A DNA stretch of 25,935 nucleotides. Source: CAZQKE01 sp964593865 (GTDB lineage: Bacteria > Chloroflexota > Anaerolineae > JAAYZQ01). Both the position numbers and the translations under genes were made by a program. Of this stretch, positions 14,000 to 23,412 are shown piece after piece. Location: contig CAZQKE010000082.1 of the NCBI GenBank assembly GCA_964593865.1, positions 1 through 25,935 of the forward strand, in the 5' to 3' direction. The notes beneath the pieces were generated by a model that saw only the letters and a program-made list of their open reading frames with translations, was not told where the DNA came from and searched no databases. Within the stretch, counting starts at the first letter, position 1; each line of letters begins with the position of its first letter.

Positions 14000-14021
14000 A
14001 TTCCGTCCGGGCACGGAATTT
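13998..14021. promoter_or_regulatory. Inverted repeat, possible operator
   Basis: AAATTCCGT (13998-14006) and ACGGAATTT (14013-14021) are perfect complements with a 6-bp spacer. The left arm overlaps the pfpI -35 box. This arrangement suits a dimeric repressor; the regulator is unknown. Confidence 0.45.
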
Positions 14022-14080
14022 GGAACGCCCGAACGGGATGACGTGGTGGGGGTGTACATCCTCGCTGCCGGGTAGCAAAG

Positions 14081-14093
14081 CCCGAAATTCGGG
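14081..14093. promoter_or_regulatory. Short palindrome upstream of the LysM-gene promoter
   Basis: CCCGAA-A-TTCGGG, a 13-bp odd palindrome ending 14 bp before the -35 of the next gene's promoter. It may be an operator; there is no further support. Confidence 0.3.
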
Positions 14094-14106
14094 GAAAGGT
14101 TGCGAT

Positions 14107-14135
14107 TTGGCAGCCCTCTCCTTCTGTGGTATAAT
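14107..14135 (+). promoter_or_regulatory. Predicted promoter of the LysM-M23 gene
   Basis: -35 TTGGCA (14107-14112), 17-bp spacer, perfect -10 TATAAT (14130-14135). The expected start point is near 14142. Confidence 0.6.
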
Positions 14136-14138
14136 CGG

Positions 14139-14179
14139 TTGCGCCGCAGAATTCAGCGTTCGTGCGGCGCAATCTTTTT
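14139..14179 (+). promoter_or_regulatory. Terminator-like 5' hairpin in the LysM-M23 leader
   Basis: TTGCGCCGCA (14139-14148) and TGCGGCGCAA (14163-14172) form a perfect 10-bp stem with a 14-nt loop, followed directly by TCTTTTT (14173-14179) and then the GGAGAG ribosome-binding site. It looks like an intrinsic terminator or stability hairpin at the very 5' end of the transcript. Confidence 0.5.
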
Positions 14180-14190
14180 GGAGAGAGAGC

Positions 14191-15411
14191 ATGATTGAGT
14201 CGCACACCGACCTCTCGACACGGGAGGACGGTCCGGCGGCGATTTGGGACAAGGTTCGTCAGATCGCGACCGAAGCCGTGGGCCGGGTCAGAAGCCTGGT
14301 GTCCGCCCTGCCGGAGAGCAGGTTTGCACGATCTTGGGCCGGTGCATCCAGAGTGCGCACCGATTTCAATCGGGCTTTGCGCCGGGTCGCCGCCGGTGTC
14401 GGAGAAGGTCCTTTTCTCAATCGCTTTGCTTTACATTTGGTCGTCATCTTTTTGGCCGTAGGGGTAGTCGCCGTTACCCAAGTTTCCTTGCCCCGTGTGG
14501 ATTTGACCCCACCTGCAGCCCCCACTCCGGCCCCCAATCTAGGTGGTCCCGTTGCTTCGGTCCCGACCACAAATCGGGGGGCAAATCGTTTCATCAGCAA
14601 CAATACCCTCCTGTTCCAAGTCCCGGTGGCCCATACCATCATTGCCGAACGGGACCGGATGGAGGTCATCACCTATACCGTGCAGCCGAACGACAACGTC
14701 TTTGCCATTGCCCAGGGTTTCGGTCTCAAGCCGGAGACGATTGTCTGGGCAAACCCGGAGCTGGAAACCCGTCCCGACATGCTGCGCGTTGGGCAAAAAT
14801 TGCTCATCCCGCCGGTGGATGGCGTGTACTATACGGTCAAGGCAGGGGATACGGTGGCCAAACTGGCCAAAAAATATGAAACCACCGTAGAGGCCATCGT
14901 CAACTTCAAAATGAACAACCTGACCGAGCCGTACACCCTAACGCCCGGCCAAAAGATCATGCTACCCGGCGGGCGCAAAAAGATCATCCTCTTCCGCAAC
15001 ATCTACCCCATGGAGAGGGTGGGCCGCCCTCCCTCAGATGCACCTAAGGGGTCGGGTCGCTTTATCTGGCCCACCCAGGGTATCCTCACACAACGTTATT
15101 GGAGTGGTCACAGGGCCATTGACATCGCCAACCGCACCGGTACGCCGATTTACGCCGCCGATGATGGCTATGTGGTCCTGGCCGGGCAGGCCACTTGGGG
15201 CTACGGCAACCAGGTTCTGATTGATCACGGGAACGGTTATATGACCCGCTATGCCCACCTGCACACAATTTTGGTCCATGCCGGGCAATCGGTGAAAAAA
15301 GGCCAGCAGATCGGCACGATGGGCAATACCGGGCGATCCACCGGCCCTCACCTCCACTTTGAAATTATCAAGAACGGCGTGCGCCAGAATCCGGAATCCT
15401 ACCTGCGCTAA
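14191..15411 (+). CDS. Membrane-anchored LysM / M23 metallopeptidase family protein
   Basis: This is a predicted cell-envelope peptidoglycan hydrolase or activator. The 406-residue product has a cytoplasmic N-terminal section (1-75), one transmembrane helix (about 79-99), and a Pro/Ala/Thr linker. Two LysM modules follow: about 160-207 (YTVQPNDNVFAIAQGFGL to GQKLLIP) and about 213-259 (YYTVKAGDTVAKLAKKY to GQKIMLP). The M23 peptidase domain is at about 290-404. Its zinc and catalytic residues look complete: H307xxxD311, H356LH, and GPHLHFE with H387/H389, so it should be active. The ATG at 14191 follows GGAGAG; an in-frame extension back to 14020 crosses the promoter and hairpin and is rejected. 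No E. coli-type FtsX partner is visible. Confidence 0.92.
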   Translation: MIESHTDLSTREDGPAAIWDKVRQIATEAVGRVRSLVSALPESRFARSWAGASRVRTDFNRALRRVAAGVGEGPFLNRFALHLVVIFLAVGVVAVTQVSLPRVDLTPPAAPTPAPNLGGPVASVPTTNRGANRFISNNTLLFQVPVAHTIIAERDRMEVITYTVQPNDNVFAIAQGFGLKPETIVWANPELETRPDMLRVGQKLLIPPVDGVYYTVKAGDTVAKLAKKYETTVEAIVNFKMNNLTEPYTLTPGQKIMLPGGRKKIILFRNIYPMERVGRPPSDAPKGSGRFIWPTQGILTQRYWSGHRAIDIANRTGTPIYAADDGYVVLAGQATWGYGNQVLIDHGNGYMTRYAHLHTILVHAGQSVKKGQQIGTMGNTGRSTGPHLHFEIIKNGVRQNPESYLR

Positions 15412-15462
15412 AGCCGATGACGCCGGTGGCATTTGCGGGCCAAACCGTCTGCAGGGTGGGAA

Positions 15463-16152
15463 ATGACAGGGGATTCTTACCATCACCTCCGGGCCAAAAC
15501 ACTGGAGGTCCACCGTCGTCTGTTGGATGCCTACGGCGAGCCGACCTGGCGGCCTCATTTGGACCCCATCTCGGAGTTGGTGAGCACAATCCTCAGCCAG
15601 AACACCAACGACACGAACCGCGATGTTGCCTTTGACCGGCTACGAAAGAAGCTGCCCACGTGGGAGCAGGTGCGCGATGCCGATCCCCAGGAAGTCATTG
15701 ATGCCATCCGGCCGGCGGGTTTGGCGAACCAAAAGGGGCCGCGCATCCAAGGGGCTTTGCAACGTATCACCGAGGAGCGTGGTCGGCTGGAGTTGGACTT
15801 TTTGGCCGATTGGCCGTTGGACGAAGCCAAATCTTGGTTGTCGTCCATCAAAGGTGTTGGTCCCAAGACCGCAGCCATCGTCCTGCTTTTTGCGTTAGGG
15901 AAACCGGCCTTTCCCGTGGATACCCACATCCATCGCCTGAGCAAGCGGTTGGGTCTTATCGGCCCTCGCGTCTCCCGCGAAAAAGCCCATGTCGTTCTGG
16001 AGCGTTTGGTTCCCCCAGAAGCCTATTATGCCTTTCATCTGAACATGATCCGGCATGGCCGCCGGGTATGCACCAGCCGCAAGCCCCGCTGTGAAAGATG
16101 CATTCTGCGGGACCTGTGCGATTTCTACCGTGCTGCCGACCATGCAGTGTGA
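15463..16152 (+). CDS. nth: Endonuclease III (DNA glycosylase/AP lyase)
   Basis: This enzyme removes oxidised pyrimidines and cleaves AP sites in base excision repair. The 229-residue product has the HhH motif LSSIKGVGPKTAAIVLL with the catalytic Lys. VDTHIHRLSKRLGL follows with the catalytic Asp. A C-terminal [4Fe-4S] loop C-x6-C-x2-C-x5-C (CTSRKPRCERCILRDLC) completes the enzyme. STILSQNTND is the usual substrate-contact segment. I use the ATG at 15463, preceded by AGGGTGGGAA; a TTG ten codons upstream (15433) is possible. It lies 51 bp after the LysM gene and may be cotranscribed. Length and residues are typical for the Nth family, with the QNTND variant of the usual QTTD. Confidence 0.94.
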   Translation: MTGDSYHHLRAKTLEVHRRLLDAYGEPTWRPHLDPISELVSTILSQNTNDTNRDVAFDRLRKKLPTWEQVRDADPQEVIDAIRPAGLANQKGPRIQGALQRITEERGRLELDFLADWPLDEAKSWLSSIKGVGPKTAAIVLLFALGKPAFPVDTHIHRLSKRLGLIGPRVSREKAHVVLERLVPPEAYYAFHLNMIRHGRRVCTSRKPRCERCILRDLCDFYRAADHAV

Positions 16153-16195
16153 AATCTCACAAATGCGCCTCGGCGGTTTTTTCCCCTCACCGACT

Positions 16196-16224
16196 TTGAC
16201 GGTAGACGGAATGTCTGTTACAAT
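16196..16224 (+). promoter_or_regulatory. Predicted promoter of the histidine kinase-xdhC unit
   Basis: -35 TTGACG (16196-16201), 17-bp spacer, -10 TACAAT (16219-16224). It gives an unusually long leader of about 395 nt that contains the repeat cluster 16263-16517. Confidence 0.6.
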
Positions 16225-16262
16225 GCCTCCTTGTCGGGAATGAAGGAAGCGGACCGATCCCC

Positions 16263-16517
16263 AAGTCGCTCCTTTCGGGCCTGGGGCCGGGCGTATTCGT
16301 GCATTCGCGTATTCGCGCCCGTTTCGTGGACGGCCCGCTTTGGCGGTTTCGGAGATTTGAACCGCGAAGGCGCAAAGGACGCAAAGGAAAGGAGAAGAAG
16401 CAAGAAGACCTTCGCGCCCTTGGCGTCTTGGCGGTTCCAACTGCGATTGCCACCGGGCCGGGCGTATTCGTGCATTCGTGCATTCGTGTATTCGCGTCCG
16501 CTTCGTGGACGGCCCGC
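16263..16517 (+). repeat. Cluster of dispersed intergenic repeats (copy B)
   Basis: This copy has four parts: a 31-bp head (16263-16293); two GGGCCGGGCG...CGGCCCGC units, 16284-16338 and 16455-16517, with internal short ATTCGTGC/ATTCGCG repeats and GTTTCGTGGA-like ends; and between them an imperfect palindrome whose arms are GAACCGCGAAGGCGCAAAGG (from 16359) and the inverse CCTTGGCGTCTTGGCGGTTC (16419-16438). The family recurs at 19548-19686. It contains no stop in one frame, hence a false protein extension. Nothing else is visible in 16153-16626 apart from the promoter and the kinase's ribosome-binding site. Confidence 0.65.
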
Positions 16518-16626
16518 ATTATTTTCGAAGCAAAAAGGGCCGGGTTGTGGGGGTCTGCATGGCGTCGGGCAAAGGGCATCCCAAGCCGAACTGCCCGACC
16601 GCCGAGTATCGTTGTGGAGGGAAGGA

Positions 16627-18465
16627 ATGGCCACTGGCGGCAGCGGCCTTGCAAAAGGCCCGGAACGGTATCGCCATGAACTGGCCCTTTTGCGCACCCT
16701 GATCGCCTCGACCGGCAACGCTGCCGAGCTGAAACAATCCCTGGGTCTCATCCTGCGCACCATCTTGCGGTTCCTGGGCGAGGGGTTTTCCGGTTTGGTG
16801 CTGCTGACCGATCCTCTGCAAGCCGGCCTGGAGGTCGTCGTCGGGCGTGGCTTTGCTCCCGGCGAGGTGCCGGAGCGCGTTTTCGCCGACGGCTGTCCCT
16901 GCAGTCGGGTATTGACCTCCGGCTTGCCCTATTTTGAGCCGAGCCGGGAAAACTGCCGGTGCGGCATTCCCCCGGATCGGCGGAACCTGTTGCTCTTTCC
17001 CCTCATTGCCAACCAGATCGTGGTCGGCGCGGTCTGCATCCTGTGCCCTCCCCACTTTCAGATGGATGTCTTTGACCTGAGCCTGTGGGCCGATGTCGGC
17101 AAGCTGCTGGGCCTGACCGTAGAGAATGCCCGTCTGCACGCTTATTCCCAACGGCAAGGCGACCTGTTGCAGGCCCTTTACGCCGTCAGCAACCACCTGG
17201 CAACCAGCCTGGACCTGGATTACGTCCTGGCGCGGGTGCTGGACCTGTCCATCTCCGCGACCGAAGCTGCCGATGGGAGCATCTTCTTGCTGGCCTCGTC
17301 CGGGCAGCCGGCCCCCTATATTTTGCGCCGGGACCTGACCGCCACCGAAGCCGACCAGGCCATTCAGGAGGTCATTGAGCAAGGGGTTGCCGGTTGGGTG
17401 ATGCGCCACAAAGTCGGGACCATCGTCGCCGACACATCCCTTGACCCCCGTTGGCACTCCTTTGAAGAGGAGCACCCTCCGGCCTCTGCCCTGGCCGTGC
17501 CGCTCATGGCCGATGATCGGGTGCTGGGGGTACTCACCCTGGACCATCCAGAACCTCATCATTTCAACGACCGACACTTGGTGTTGATGCAGGCCATTGC
17601 CCACCAAGCATCGGCGGCGATTGAAAAGGCCCGCCTTTACTACGAAGTCAGTCACATGAACGAGATCCTGGAACGGCGGGTTGAGGAACGGACACGGGAA
17701 CTGCGCGAAACGCGGGATCAATTGATCCATGCCGAGAAACTGGCTGCTTTGGGCGAACTGGCTGCCGGAATAGTCCACGAGATCAACAACCCTTTGCACA
17801 TCTTGCAAGCGTACATGGACTATTTGGCCGCCCAGGTTGAACCCGATTCGGACATTGCCGATCTGCTGGAGCCGATGATTTCGTCGCTGGATAGCATTTC
17901 CCACCTGACCTCCCAACTACGCGATTTTTCCCGGCCTGCCGCGGGTGAGCGCAGTGCCGTGGACATCAACGAAACCTTGTGCAAGGTCTTGCGTTTGGCC
18001 CACAAGGAGCTGCAACACAGCCGGATCAACGTACAGAAAGCGTTGGACCCCGACCTACCTCCTGTCATCGGGGACCGTCGTCAGTTGGAGCAGGTTTTCC
18101 TCAACCTGATCTTGAACGCCCGCGATGCCATGCCGGGGGGTGGGGTGCTCCGAGTCGAGACCGCCGCTTTGACCGACGCGGTGCAGATCCGCTTTGCCGA
18201 TACCGGTATCGGTATCGCGCCGGAGGACCTACCCCGCATTTTTGATCCCTATTTCACGACCAAAGCGGACCGGGGCACGGGGTTGGGATTGGCCATTTCT
18301 CAGCAGATTGTCCTGCGGCATGGAGGACGGATTTCTGCCGCAAGCACGGTAGGTAAAGGAACGGTTTTCACCCTGACGCTGCCGGTCGGGGCCGATGAGA
18401 TGCCGGTCCGGCGGATGGAGGGTGATGACCCCGATGCGCACTGTGAGGATACGGAACAACCATGA
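16627..18465 (+). CDS. Soluble GAF-GAF sensor histidine kinase
   Basis: The 612-residue product has no transmembrane segment. GAF 1 is at about 30-168 and GAF 2 at about 185-335. A coiled coil (about 340-368) leads to HisKA with LGELAAGIVHEINNP (phospho-acceptor His384). The HATPase_c domain follows: N-box FLNLILNARDAM, G1 DTGIGI (525-530), GTGLGLAI (550-557). GAF 1 has paired CxC motifs, DGCPC (Cys90/Cys92) and NCRC (Cys110/Cys112), which could bind metal, an Fe-S cluster or act as a thiol switch. The start ATG has GGAGGGAAGGA upstream; the frame stays open to 16231 but that part is repeat-derived. No response regulator is adjacent, so it is an orphan. Its stop overlaps the xdhC start (ATGA). 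Confidence 0.9.
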   Translation: MATGGSGLAKGPERYRHELALLRTLIASTGNAAELKQSLGLILRTILRFLGEGFSGLVLLTDPLQAGLEVVVGRGFAPGEVPERVFADGCPCSRVLTSGLPYFEPSRENCRCGIPPDRRNLLLFPLIANQIVVGAVCILCPPHFQMDVFDLSLWADVGKLLGLTVENARLHAYSQRQGDLLQALYAVSNHLATSLDLDYVLARVLDLSISATEAADGSIFLLASSGQPAPYILRRDLTATEADQAIQEVIEQGVAGWVMRHKVGTIVADTSLDPRWHSFEEEHPPASALAVPLMADDRVLGVLTLDHPEPHHFNDRHLVLMQAIAHQASAAIEKARLYYEVSHMNEILERRVEERTRELRETRDQLIHAEKLAALGELAAGIVHEINNPLHILQAYMDYLAAQVEPDSDIADLLEPMISSLDSISHLTSQLRDFSRPAAGERSAVDINETLCKVLRLAHKELQHSRINVQKALDPDLPPVIGDRRQLEQVFLNLILNARDAMPGGGVLRVETAALTDAVQIRFADTGIGIAPEDLPRIFDPYFTTKADRGTGLGLAISQQIVLRHGGRISAASTVGKGTVFTLTLPVGADEMPVRRMEGDDPDAHCEDTEQP

Positions 18466-19532
18466 TAGATCTGTTCCCTCAAATCGACGAGTGGTTCGCC
18501 CGCGGTGAAGAGATCGCCGTGGCAACGGTCGTGCGCGTCGTCGGCTCTGCACCGCGCCCGGTGGGGGCGTGTCTGATCGTCTCTTCCGAAGGGCGCATGG
18601 CCGGTTCGGTAAGCGGCGGCTGTGTAGAAACGACCGTCTATGGGGAGTTGATGGACATTCTGGAAGGCGGCCCTCCACGTTTGCTCCACTTTGGCATCAC
18701 GGAGGATATGATTTGGGATGTGGGCCTGGCCTGTGGTGGCACGATTGACGTTCTGGCCTGCAAGCTGGAGCGGGATCTGGTGGAAGCTCTGGCTGCCCAG
18801 GTCGCTGCCGGGGAGCCGGTGGCGTTGGCCCGTGTGCTGCGGAATGAGAACGGCGAGCCGGGCATCGGTGCGGGTGCGGTCATCACCGGCGACGGTGTGG
18901 TAAGCGGGGTTGCAGAACGACCTATCGTCCAACGCGCCCAGGAGATGCTGGCGGCCAGGGCAGAACAGGGGACCATCGTTGAGATTGAACGGGGCTTGGA
19001 GGTCTACATAGAGCCGTTTCTGCCACCACCTCACCTGCTCATCGTCGGCGGCGTCCACATTGCCATCCCTTTGACCCGTTTTGCCAAAGAGTTGGGGTTT
19101 GCCGTGACCGTGGTGGACCCGCGGGCCAAGTTTGCCAATCGGGAGCGGTTCCCCGATGCCGACGAGGTGCTGTTGGAGTGGCCCGACGAAGCCTTTGCCC
19201 ATCTGGACGTAGACGAGTCTACCTATGTCGTGCTGCTGACCCACGATCCCAAGATTGACGAACCCACCCTGGCCGCCGCTCTCAAGACTCCGGCGGCGTA
19301 CATCGGCGCCATCGGCAGCCGCAAGACACATGCGGCCCGCTTTGAGCGTATGGCCAAGTGGGGCGTCACCCGGCAGGAATTGGAACGGGTTTACGCTCCC
19401 ATCGGCTTGGACCTGGGCGGGCGCACCCCGGAGGAGACGGCCCTGAGCATTATCGCCGAAGTGGTGGCCGTCAAAAACGGCCGAAGTGGAGCGTCACTGC
19501 GGGAGACGAAGGGGCCGATTGGGAAAAAGTAG
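18462..19532 (+). CDS. xdhC: XdhC/CoxI family protein
   Basis: XdhC/CoxI proteins handle sulfurated molybdenum cofactor and insert it into xanthine dehydrogenase or CO dehydrogenase-like enzymes. The 356-residue product has the N-terminal VATVVRVVGSAPRPVGA, GSVSGGCVE (conserved Cys) and LACGGTIDVL (second Cys). The C-terminal Rossmann domain has HLLIVGGVHIA, VVDPRAKFANRERFPDAD, AAYIGAIGSRKTH, and PIGLDLGGRTPEETALSI. It starts in a 4-bp ATGA overlap with the histidine kinase, so the two are translationally coupled. No molybdenum hydroxylase genes are in the window, which leaves its client unknown. The usual GAGxH glycine loop is GGVHI here. Confidence 0.92.
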   Translation: MIDLFPQIDEWFARGEEIAVATVVRVVGSAPRPVGACLIVSSEGRMAGSVSGGCVETTVYGELMDILEGGPPRLLHFGITEDMIWDVGLACGGTIDVLACKLERDLVEALAAQVAAGEPVALARVLRNENGEPGIGAGAVITGDGVVSGVAERPIVQRAQEMLAARAEQGTIVEIERGLEVYIEPFLPPPHLLIVGGVHIAIPLTRFAKELGFAVTVVDPRAKFANRERFPDADEVLLEWPDEAFAHLDVDESTYVVLLTHDPKIDEPTLAAALKTPAAYIGAIGSRKTHAARFERMAKWGVTRQELERVYAPIGLDLGGRTPEETALSIIAEVVAVKNGRSGASLRETKGPIGKK

Positions 19533-19547
19533 AGGTGGTGGCGGCTC

Positions 19548-19686
19548 AAGTCGCTCCCTTCGGGCCTGCGGTTGGGCGTTTGCCTACGCGCGCTTTGAAC
19601 CGCAAAGGCGCAAAGGTCGCAGAGGAAGGTAGACGGCGTGGGCCGGGCACATTCGCGCATTCGTGTCCCGTTCGTGGACGGCCCGC
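19548..19686 (+). repeat. Dispersed intergenic repeat (copy C)
   Basis: This copy comprises the head at 19548-19578, a GAACCGCAAAGGCGCAAAGG block (19597-19616), and a GGGCCGGGC...CGGCCCGC unit (19640-19686) ending TTCGTGGACGGCCCGC. The order head, CGCAAAGG block, GGGCCGGGC unit matches copy B. It lies between xdhC and the LCP gene. Confidence 0.6.
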
Positions 19687-19713
19687 CCGCGATTTTTTGA
19701 GGAAAATCAGATC

Positions 19714-21273
19714 ATGGCATGGATTGTTGGCAAAAAGGTGCAACGCAGAGCCGTTGTGGTGCTGCTGGCTCTGACCACCATATTGAATAGTTTGGTTGCG
19801 TGCAGCACATCTCCCGCTCCGACGGCGGTGGCCGCCGTCACCCCTACCCGGACACCGACGCAGACCGTCACCCCCACCGTCGGCCCTACGGCAACCTGGA
19901 CCGCTCTGCCCACCGTGCCTGCCGTGGCCTATACCGCCATCGGTCGGGGATCGCCCACCCCTTCGGCCACGGCGACCGCGACCAACACACCCACCCTGAC
20001 CGCCACCCCCACGGCCACCCTGACCCCTTCCCGCACACCGACGCACACCCCTACCCCCGGCCCGCCGACGCCGACCATCACTCCCACCGAGACGATCACC
20101 CCGACCCCGTCGCCGACGCTGACGCCGACGCCCGGCGTCAGCCCTACCCCCTTGCCCCTGGCCAACGACTCCGACACCGTAGAGCATTATCTGCTCATCG
20201 GTCTGGATTCAAAGCACAATCTGGGGGCGCAAAACACCGATGTCATTATCGTCGCCGTCGTCAACAAGAAGACCAAACAGGTTTCCCTTCTCTCCATTCC
20301 CCGCGACCTGTGGGTGTACATTCCCACCTATGGCTGGAGCCGGATCAACATTGCCCACAAGATCGGCCACCGGACCGGCTATCCCGGCGGCGGTCCCGGT
20401 CTCTTGGCCGAAACGATCCGCATGAACTTTGGCATTCCCATTGACCATTGGGGTCGCATTGATTTTCAGGGTTTCAAAAAGGTGGTGGATGAGGTAGGCG
20501 GCGTGGACATGGTCGTTGCTTGCCCTGTCAACCTGCAGTACCGCCCTCCGGATTCGGAAGATGAGCAGGAGATGATCCTGGAGCCGGGCGTGTACCACAT
20601 GGACGGCGAGACCGCCTTGCGCTATGTCCGCACCAGGCGGAACGGGACCGATTTTGACCGTGCCCGCCGCCAGCATCAGTTTCTCAAAGAGGTCTGGTAT
20701 CAATTCAGAGACGCCGACCTGATTTCGCAGATCAAAGCGGTGTGGGCCGGTGCGGGGGAAAGTTTCGAAACCGATATGAACCTGTTTGATGTCCTATCCC
20801 TGGCTCCCCTGGCCCTGGACCTGGAACCGCAGCGGGTTCGCAGCTTCTATATCGGCCCTCGCCAGGTCAAGAACTGGACGACGCATGAAGGCTGGCGGGT
20901 GCTTTTGCCCAGGTATGACAGGATTCGGCAGATCGTCGCCTCCCTGTACGCGCCCCCTGCGACCAAGGAGGAGCAAGTGGCCCAGGAAGGGGCGCGGATC
21001 CGGGTACAAAACGGAACTTATCGGCCTCAATTGGCCTTGATTGCCGCCGATGTGCTGCGCTGGCGCGGTCTCAGGGTGGTAGATACCGGTCCTGCGGATC
21101 GGCCCACCTATGACAAAACCCAAATCATCGTTTACAATGACAAGCCTTTGGCCGTTGCCCTGCTGACCGACCTGCTGGATGTCCCTGCGGAGGAGGTCGT
21201 CTATCGGCCGGATGCGGCGCAGGATGTGGACATTTTGGTCATTTTGGGCCAAGATTACGATCCCTGCCGTTGA
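19714..21273 (+). CDS. LytR-CpsA-Psr (LCP) family protein with lipoprotein signal
   Basis: LCP proteins transfer glycopolymers from undecaprenyl carriers to the cell wall or envelope. The 519-residue product begins MAWIVGKKVQRRAVVVLLAL and has a lipobox LVAC (Cys30), so it is predicted to be lipid-anchored rather than held by a transmembrane helix. Residues about 31-150 are a low-complexity Thr/Pro/Ala linker (many TPT units). The LCP domain (about 157-335) shows HYLLIGLDS, NTDVIIVAVV (Asp176), LSIPRDLWV (Arg197), WSRINIAHKIG, and RNGTDFDRARRQHQFL. The C-terminal LytR_C domain is at about 427-515. GAGGAA precedes the ATG at 19714; an upstream in-frame start at 19663 lies in the repeat and is rejected. 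The gene converges on the DUF255 gene with 13 bp between stops. Confidence 0.93.
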   Translation: MAWIVGKKVQRRAVVVLLALTTILNSLVACSTSPAPTAVAAVTPTRTPTQTVTPTVGPTATWTALPTVPAVAYTAIGRGSPTPSATATATNTPTLTATPTATLTPSRTPTHTPTPGPPTPTITPTETITPTPSPTLTPTPGVSPTPLPLANDSDTVEHYLLIGLDSKHNLGAQNTDVIIVAVVNKKTKQVSLLSIPRDLWVYIPTYGWSRINIAHKIGHRTGYPGGGPGLLAETIRMNFGIPIDHWGRIDFQGFKKVVDEVGGVDMVVACPVNLQYRPPDSEDEQEMILEPGVYHMDGETALRYVRTRRNGTDFDRARRQHQFLKEVWYQFRDADLISQIKAVWAGAGESFETDMNLFDVLSLAPLALDLEPQRVRSFYIGPRQVKNWTTHEGWRVLLPRYDRIRQIVASLYAPPATKEEQVAQEGARIRVQNGTYRPQLALIAADVLRWRGLRVVDTGPADRPTYDKTQIIVYNDKPLAVALLTDLLDVPAEEVVYRPDAAQDVDILVILGQDYDPCR

Positions 21274-21286
21274 GGTGGAGAGTACA

Positions 21287-23320
<2,034 letters not shown>

Positions 23321-23363
23321 GGGATTCCTTTCCGACGTAACTTGGCGTGCATTTCGCCAATGT

Positions 23364-23402
23364 AAGAACACCCGCCGGAAGGTCAACCCGGCGGGTGTTC
23401 TT
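23364..23402 (-). terminator. Strong hairpin terminator after the flavoprotein gene
   Basis: AAGAACACCCGCCGG (23364-23378) and CCGGCGGGTGTTCTT (23388-23402) form a perfect 15-bp stem with a 9-nt loop, 10 bp after the flavoprotein stop on the minus strand. A/T tails on both sides make it possibly bidirectional. Confidence 0.75.
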
Positions 23403-23412
23403 GCTCCCTCGC

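Noticed and set aside
14020..14190. N-terminal extension of the LysM-M23 protein
   Set aside because: It would run through the promoter and the leader hairpin; GGAGAG supports the ATG at 14191.
16284..16517. Possible CRISPR or tandem array
   Set aside because: Units are irregular, imperfect, and have no constant repeat/variable spacer pattern.
16231..16626. Possible 132-residue N-terminal domain of the histidine kinase
   Set aside because: The peptide comes from intergenic repeats (NREGAKDAKE type) and a strong ribosome-binding site lies at the internal ATG 16627.
16519..17916. Minus-strand 465-codon open frame over the histidine kinase
   Set aside because: Antisense to strongly conserved GAF and HisKA motifs; Gln/Gly/His-rich shadow sequence.
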